A stretch of 64,000 nucleotides of DNA from Sycobia sp. Sy_11 (taxonomy: Eukaryota; Arthropoda; Insecta; Hymenoptera; Epichrysomallidae). This document shows, one piece after another, positions 59,007 to 64,000 of this stretch. The notes beneath the pieces are model-generated. The model made no database searches. It saw only the letters and a program-made list of their open reading frames with translations, and was not told where the DNA came from. Location: positions 631,001-695,000 of the forward strand of contig JACCIC010000028.1 in the NCBI GenBank assembly GCA_018907035.1, given 5' to 3'. How positions within the stretch are numbered: the stretch's first letter is position 1; each line of letters starts with the position of its first letter. The position numbers and the translations under genes are program-made.

Positions 59007-59977
59007 GTGAGAGCTTTGTTTGTTTGTTTGTTTTTTTTTTTTTTTGTTTTCATAAGCCACTGTGCAGTCGATGCGGGATCCTTTGTTGGGATTCTGGAAG
59101 GGATGAGGGGAGCTCATTGATCTTCCGAAAGAAATACTTGAAACTTTTTATTCGGTTCTTGTGTCGTGTATATCGCCGAAATTCTTTGGAATTGATAATA
59201 GTTAAAAGTCGTATGGTTAATTTGTAGATTCTGACATTCATTTCGATTCTTCTTGAACTTTTAGAGATTTTTGGTAACTCCCAGTAAATAAGGAAAGAGC
59301 TATTTTTCGAAATTCAGTTGTTCCATCAATGTATTATTAATTAGTCCAACCGATGCACAATCAAATGTACTATTTGATATTGTAATTTTATATTATCCTT
59401 AACTTACGAAGCCTTTTTTCTGCGTTAAGAAAATTTCAGCTCAATTAAAATAATCGTAGAATTTAGTTAATTTATTGTTGAAAATTTTCTTGTATAAAAC
59501 CAACGCGTCAAATTTCTCGATTAATATCCGTTCGATAAACTTTGGAATAATTTTATCGCAACGCTTGAATTTTATCGGGAGCATTCGGGCTTAATTCAAA
59601 TAGATTTGCACCATCTGCTCTAAACTAACCATCAATCTTAATTGATTAAGTTAAAAAGAGCAAGAAAATTTTTATGGATCTCTCATGCTCAACTTTAATT
59701 CGACGGTCAGTTCTGTTAAATAAACGTATTTAGGATTCATTTACGCCAATTGGAATCAAATTGCGCTAAATATTCGCCGTCGATTGTCCAAAAACTAGTC
59801 AAAGTGAGAAAGTATCGGAAAAAATTAGTAATGTCCAAATTGTCCTTCTAATTTTTCACAGTATCATCGATATTTCTTATAATTACGCAAGTTACTCGAT
59901 CAAATAAAAATCAAATTTCTCAAAGAAAGGTATATAGTTTCACAAGAAATTATAAAATTAACATGCTCATCCCTCAC

Positions 59978-60035
59978 CTGTTAATGTGCTCTAGGGATCT
60001 CGAACTCATGAACATTGTATACAATAGAAAATCGA
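59978..60035 (-). other. Weak candidate 58-base exon
   Basis: On the minus strand AAATTTACAG| and AACAG|GTGAGGG flank 58 bases, with one open frame containing two Met codons. It is AT-rich and isolated inside the presumptive intron of the plus-strand gene. Probably chance. Confidence 0.08.
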
Positions 60036-60500
60036 CTGTAAATTTTATAACGACAAGATTTTTAAACAGCGAATTATTGAACTTAAACAATTAGTGAAAG
60101 AGCAAATAAGCTATCTCGGACGTAGCCGAAGTATTTCAAAGTTAAAGCTCGAAAAATAATTTCAATTCCAGATTCTAAAAATCGGATACTTTAAGTTACG
60201 GCGGAAATAAAAATCTGGTTTATTCGACAGAACTGCAGGGAGCCTATAAAATTTCTCCCTTGAAAAAATATGAAAAAGAAATCTCACCAATGACGGAATA
60301 AAAATTCCCCAGTAAAATGTTTTAATACGAAATGACAGTTGTCGTATATACGAAAAGCAAAAATGCCAAAAAAAAAAAAAACCTGACTGAATAAGGAAAT
60401 ACAGGGATAAAGCGAGAGCGGCTCGCGTCGAATATACTGTTGGATTTTTTAAAGAATTTTCATAAATGTATACATATTTCATTGGCATATCGATTTCTTG

Positions 60501-60501
60501 T

Positions 60502-60556
<55 letters not shown>
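60501..60556 (+). repeat. Interrupted (TA)n, 56 bp
   Basis: One frame slip (TAATAT) near the left end; the only TA array inside the presumptive intron segment. Confidence 0.9.
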
Positions 60557-60559
<3 letters not shown>

Positions 60560-60932
60560 ATTGTCCCTCGTACGGTCGAGCGAAAGGAAAGAAATATGAA
60601 AATAAAGATTTTTCTCGAGGACAACGACGAGGGTGCCGCTCAATCACGCTTCCATAATAATTGCGTAACCCGTGACACTTTTTTTTTCTTTATGCCACCC
60701 CCCCCCCTTGCTATCGATTCCTGGGAGAAAGGGTTTGCTCTCTTGTTTTTTTCGTTTTTGGGCAAGACCCAAGCAGCAATCGACACTCAATTTTCTTAAA
60801 TACAATACGCTTTTGATCATCTCTCTCGCTCTGTCAATTTTCATTTTCCCCGCAAATGAAATAAGTAGACACTTTATCTTGACAATGTTTTGAACGGCTT
60901 CATTGGCTCTCAACCCCCTCCTTCCTCTCAAT

Positions 60933-60933
<1 letters not shown>

Positions 60934-60970
<37 letters not shown>
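60934..60970 (+). repeat. (CT)n, 37 bp
   Basis: In the presumptive intron. Confidence 0.9.
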
Positions 60971-60974
<4 letters not shown>

Positions 60975-61621
60975 CCTTCCTTTGCTTTATAACGTCCCTG
61001 TCCCGAGAGTGGCGGATTCCGTCTTTACTTAGCGACCCTCTTTGCCAAAGCATTCATCGACTTTAACGCAAATATTGCGTGCATAAACTGAATCGATCGT
61101 GCGCTCGCTCGCGAAACGGGCAAGGGCGGGGGGGGAGGGATTAAGCGGCTGCTGCCAATTAAGACTGTTTGGCATTTAATTAGCAGTCGATAAATTAATG
61201 AAGGGATCCTAATAAAAGCGACGGTCGCCCGGCCATGAGTTCGAGATAGTAATGAGATATGTGTGTAATTGGCTCTGACAGGGCCGGGGGGAAATGAGTA
61301 AAAATAAGCGAAATAAATTTAATGCGATTCTCCCGAATGTTATACATGTTCATTCACGATCTCATTCGTACGGAGACGTTTATTACCCCCTCCCCCCGCC
61401 CCTTCGACCAGCGCGGCTATAAAAAAAATATTTGTCGCGCGCGATACAGCGACGGCGCAATAATAAAAGGAAAAATTACGGGCTACGGGGATCATTTTGA
61501 GATTTCGAGCAAGCCCAGCGCGGCACTACGATGCTAAATTAAAAAATTCTCAAGTATAATGCAATTAATGGTAAAATTATTCCACGAAAATAACTGAGGC
61601 TTTAATTTTTCCTCGCGATTG

Positions 61622-61644
61622 CTCTCTCTCTCTCTCTCTCTCTC
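61622..61644 (+). repeat. (CT)n, 23 bp
   Basis: After TCGCGATTG. Confidence 0.87.
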
Positions 61645-62984
61645 CCCTAAAACTTTCGCGTCGCAGTGCGCGCTCATCATCCATGCTAATACTTATAGCA
61701 TTTCCAAGTGCTAATTACATTTTGGCTGGGCAATGGAACTTGGAAATTCTATTATTCATTTATGTATATACTTTGAAAGAGAGAGATAAGAGAGGGACGG
61801 GGAGAAAAAATCGTTCTGCCGTTCTGACTGCATACGCGGTGGCCGAGGTGGCGCGCCGCGGGGCGAGGGAGGTAGAGCGAGGGAGACGGAACAACCGGGC
61901 GGAACATTATGCGGAAGGCAGGAGAAAGAGAGGAGGAGCGCGTTAAAACTCTTTAATCTTTACATTTTGGTCAAAAAGTTTTTCCCCCGAGAAAAGTTGC
62001 CCCGGGAATAAACACGCGAATGCTGATTTTTCCTATTATGAGAACGAACTTGCTCTTAATGATAATGCACTACGAACACCTCTTCTACCTGCCTTCTTCT
62101 TTTGTTTTTTTTTTCCTCGCTTTTATATCCATTAACATTTTTACTAGATACAAGATTCTTTGCGCCTCGATGCCGGGGCAAATGTGTAAAATGTTCCTTA
62201 ACGATTACTTTTTCTTTTTTTTTTTTTTTTTATAAAAATTACGCCAGTCGTAATGGTATTTTTTTACGTTTCCTATATTTTTACAACATTCTGTTTAATT
62301 TGCGGCAAATCGCATATGAATATTAATACGATTTGCCTCCATATATTATAATTAAATGTGAATTAAGTCAGTTAAAATTTAATGCTCTCAAATTGATTTA
62401 TTTGGTTGGAAACATAATTAAATCAAATACACGCGCACACGCAGACATACCGATTTCAACGAAAAGTAAAGAAATCATGGCAAGTTATTATTGATTATGA
62501 AGTTTGTCCGCTTTTGCGAAATCACGTAACGGCTCTGCCTACGATTTAAATGGATTTTTACAGTCGTTCGAAAAGCTCGGATAGCATAATTAATTTCTTT
62601 AATCATCGCCATTGTATAAAAAAAAAATTCATTAGATTCTGGGTCATGACAGAGGGATAATTTTCTTTATTATAAGTGTATAAAATAATAATACTTCGTT
62701 TCAGATCGATAAGATTTTACAATTTCGATTAAATATCTAAAAAATTCCAGAATACGTTTGTAAATGTTATTCATCTTTTTCTTTTTTTTTGAATTTCAAT
62801 ATTGAACGCGTAGAGTAACCGTTCGTGCAATTAAAATCACTTCAATTATTTAGTTCCCCTTCTTATCTATAGATATATTATGTACTACGTTCCGAATTCA
62901 CTTGTCCCAGCTTAACGTCCTGTTCGCTGCTGAAAAACACGAATCTTAATGTGTATCTCTCCCTCCTTCCCTCAGTACGACCTT

Positions 62985-62992
<8 letters not shown>

Positions 62993-63017
<25 letters not shown>
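62993..63017 (+). repeat. (CT)n, 25 bp
   Basis: After a C8 run. Confidence 0.87.
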
Positions 63018-63023
<6 letters not shown>

Positions 63024-63384
63024 GCCATCTCTCTCCCCCGCCCTTACTTTGGAGACTCCCGGGAACGGGGCAAATACCTCCACTTTACCATCTATCCTCG
63101 ACTCTGTCGTCGCCCGATCGATTCGCTAAAAGTAAATAAAATTCGACCCTATATCTTTTCGCCTCCATTGCAGTTTTCTACCCCGATCTCCCACCATCCT
63201 TCTCTCCCCCCTCTCTATCTCCCCGCCATTTTCTCAACCTCTTTAATCTACTTCTCCGTCTCCCTTGCTGGCCGGTGGATGAGGATGGGCGAGGGAGGCG
63301 GCAGCGAGGACTCCCAATGTGTATCCCTCATGTATGCGGCTATCTTCGATTCTGCTCGACTTTTCCCTTCCCGCTCTTTCTCGT

Positions 63385-63395
<11 letters not shown>

Positions 63396-63424
<29 letters not shown>
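63396..63424 (+). repeat. (CT)n, 29 bp
   Basis: Ends a pyrimidine-rich stretch from about 63,360. Confidence 0.88.
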
Positions 63425-63426
<2 letters not shown>

Positions 63427-64000
63427 CACTCGCCTCTCATTATTATCGAAAACTGATAGTGTCGTTTTCAATTACATTTAGTCGATAACTGAGCCTTCCC
63501 CCTACGGAGGACTTAGCTGTAATGTATAGCCAAAAAGTTATTCACAATAATCTAGTCACATGTGATTTCATATAGATATGATAAGCTGCATTCGGTATAA
63601 TTGTACGTGAAATTTAAAAACTGTGCATTATTTATTAATATTTCGCATGAACAAATCGCTCGGTTAAAATGAATAAATCATTTACGGGGCTTAAAGCTAT
63701 GATACGATGACATTATATGACGGTCAGACCGATCTTGTTTATAATCACGCGCGTAGAATTCGAAATAAAAAAAGCTAAAATATCGAAATTAATTATTATA
63801 GTAATGACATAATAAAAGTCCATTATTGAAATTATTATAATAATGAATTATTACCCTAATAATTATTGTTTGTATAAATATAATTATCTTTAATCGAAAG
63901 CGTCAGGAACTATGCTGAAAATTTGTTTAATAAGCTGACATGTTTTTTTTCTCTACAAAGGTGTTTACTTTATTTCCTTCATGTAGCTAAATCTCATTAA

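Larger units (their letters stand above)
59007..64000 (+). other. Presumptive large first intron (5' part)
   Basis: After the donor the base composition changes abruptly to AT-rich, with a T-rich run at about 59,031-59,045. 59.2-60.4 kb is unique AT-rich sequence with nothing else recognisable except a weak minus-strand exon pattern. One TA array lies near 60.5 kb and CT arrays near 60.95, 61.63, 63.0 and 63.4 kb. A CNE-like island lies near 61.1-61.5 kb. 62.0-62.9 and 63.5-64.0 kb are AT-rich and featureless. No following exon is evident. Confidence 0.3.

Noticed and set aside
59978..60035. Minus-strand exon with good splice sites
   Set aside because: Kept only as a very weak candidate: AT-rich, isolated, and opposite in direction to the presumptive gene.
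1..64000. CRISPR arrays, rRNA, snRNA, mitochondrial inserts, viral or prophage genes
   Set aside because: None was recognised on either strand; the regular repeats are all simple microsatellites.

Overview
The window looks like non-coding DNA from an insect, most likely a hymenopteran (ant, wasp or bee). The evidence is indirect. CpG is not depleted. AT-rich stretches alternate with CpG-rich ones. Dinucleotide microsatellites, above all (TA)n, (GA/CT)n and (TG/CA)n, are extremely dense. There is no long coding sequence. No RNA gene, CRISPR array or intact transposon was recognised by eye. Almost every long open frame is a translated microsatellite (IYIY from TA, SLSL or RERE from CT/GA, VCVC from TG) or a chance frame.

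Layout. 1-4.0 kb is GC-rich and low in complexity. 4.0-8.8 kb is AT-rich and unique. 8.8-9.4 kb is a cluster of TA arrays. 9.4-15.3 kb is mixed, with a motif-rich island near 9.84-9.92 kb. 16.1-20.98 kb is a dense microsatellite block with CpG-rich spacers. 21.0-22.4 kb may hold a decayed Tc1/mariner-type transposase. 22.4-25.5 kb is mostly AT-rich unique sequence with a possible 45-base exon at 25,015-25,059. 25.5-31.5 kb is again a GC-rich microsatellite block. 31.5-47 kb alternates between AT-rich unique DNA, CNE-like islands and repeat patches. 47-51.5 kb is repeat-rich. 51.6-55.8 kb is mostly unique.

The most gene-like part is 55.8-59.0 kb. A strongly CpG-rich segment (CAG and GGC repeats, several short upstream ORFs) leads to an ATG at 58,939 in a good initiation context. 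A 22-codon open frame then runs to a strong splice donor at 59,007. I read this as the promoter, long 5' leader and first coding exon of a plus-strand gene whose other exons lie beyond the window. 59.0-64.0 kb would then be part of its large first intron. I could not identify the gene.

A few isolated splice-site pairs enclose short open frames (25.0, 40.7, 11.1 and 60.0 kb). They are given as candidates only, because such pairs arise by chance in 64 kb. No evidence of a new biological system was found. The features most worth checking are the 5' exon with its uORFs, the possible microexon, the unusual density of TA arrays, and several CNE-like islands.
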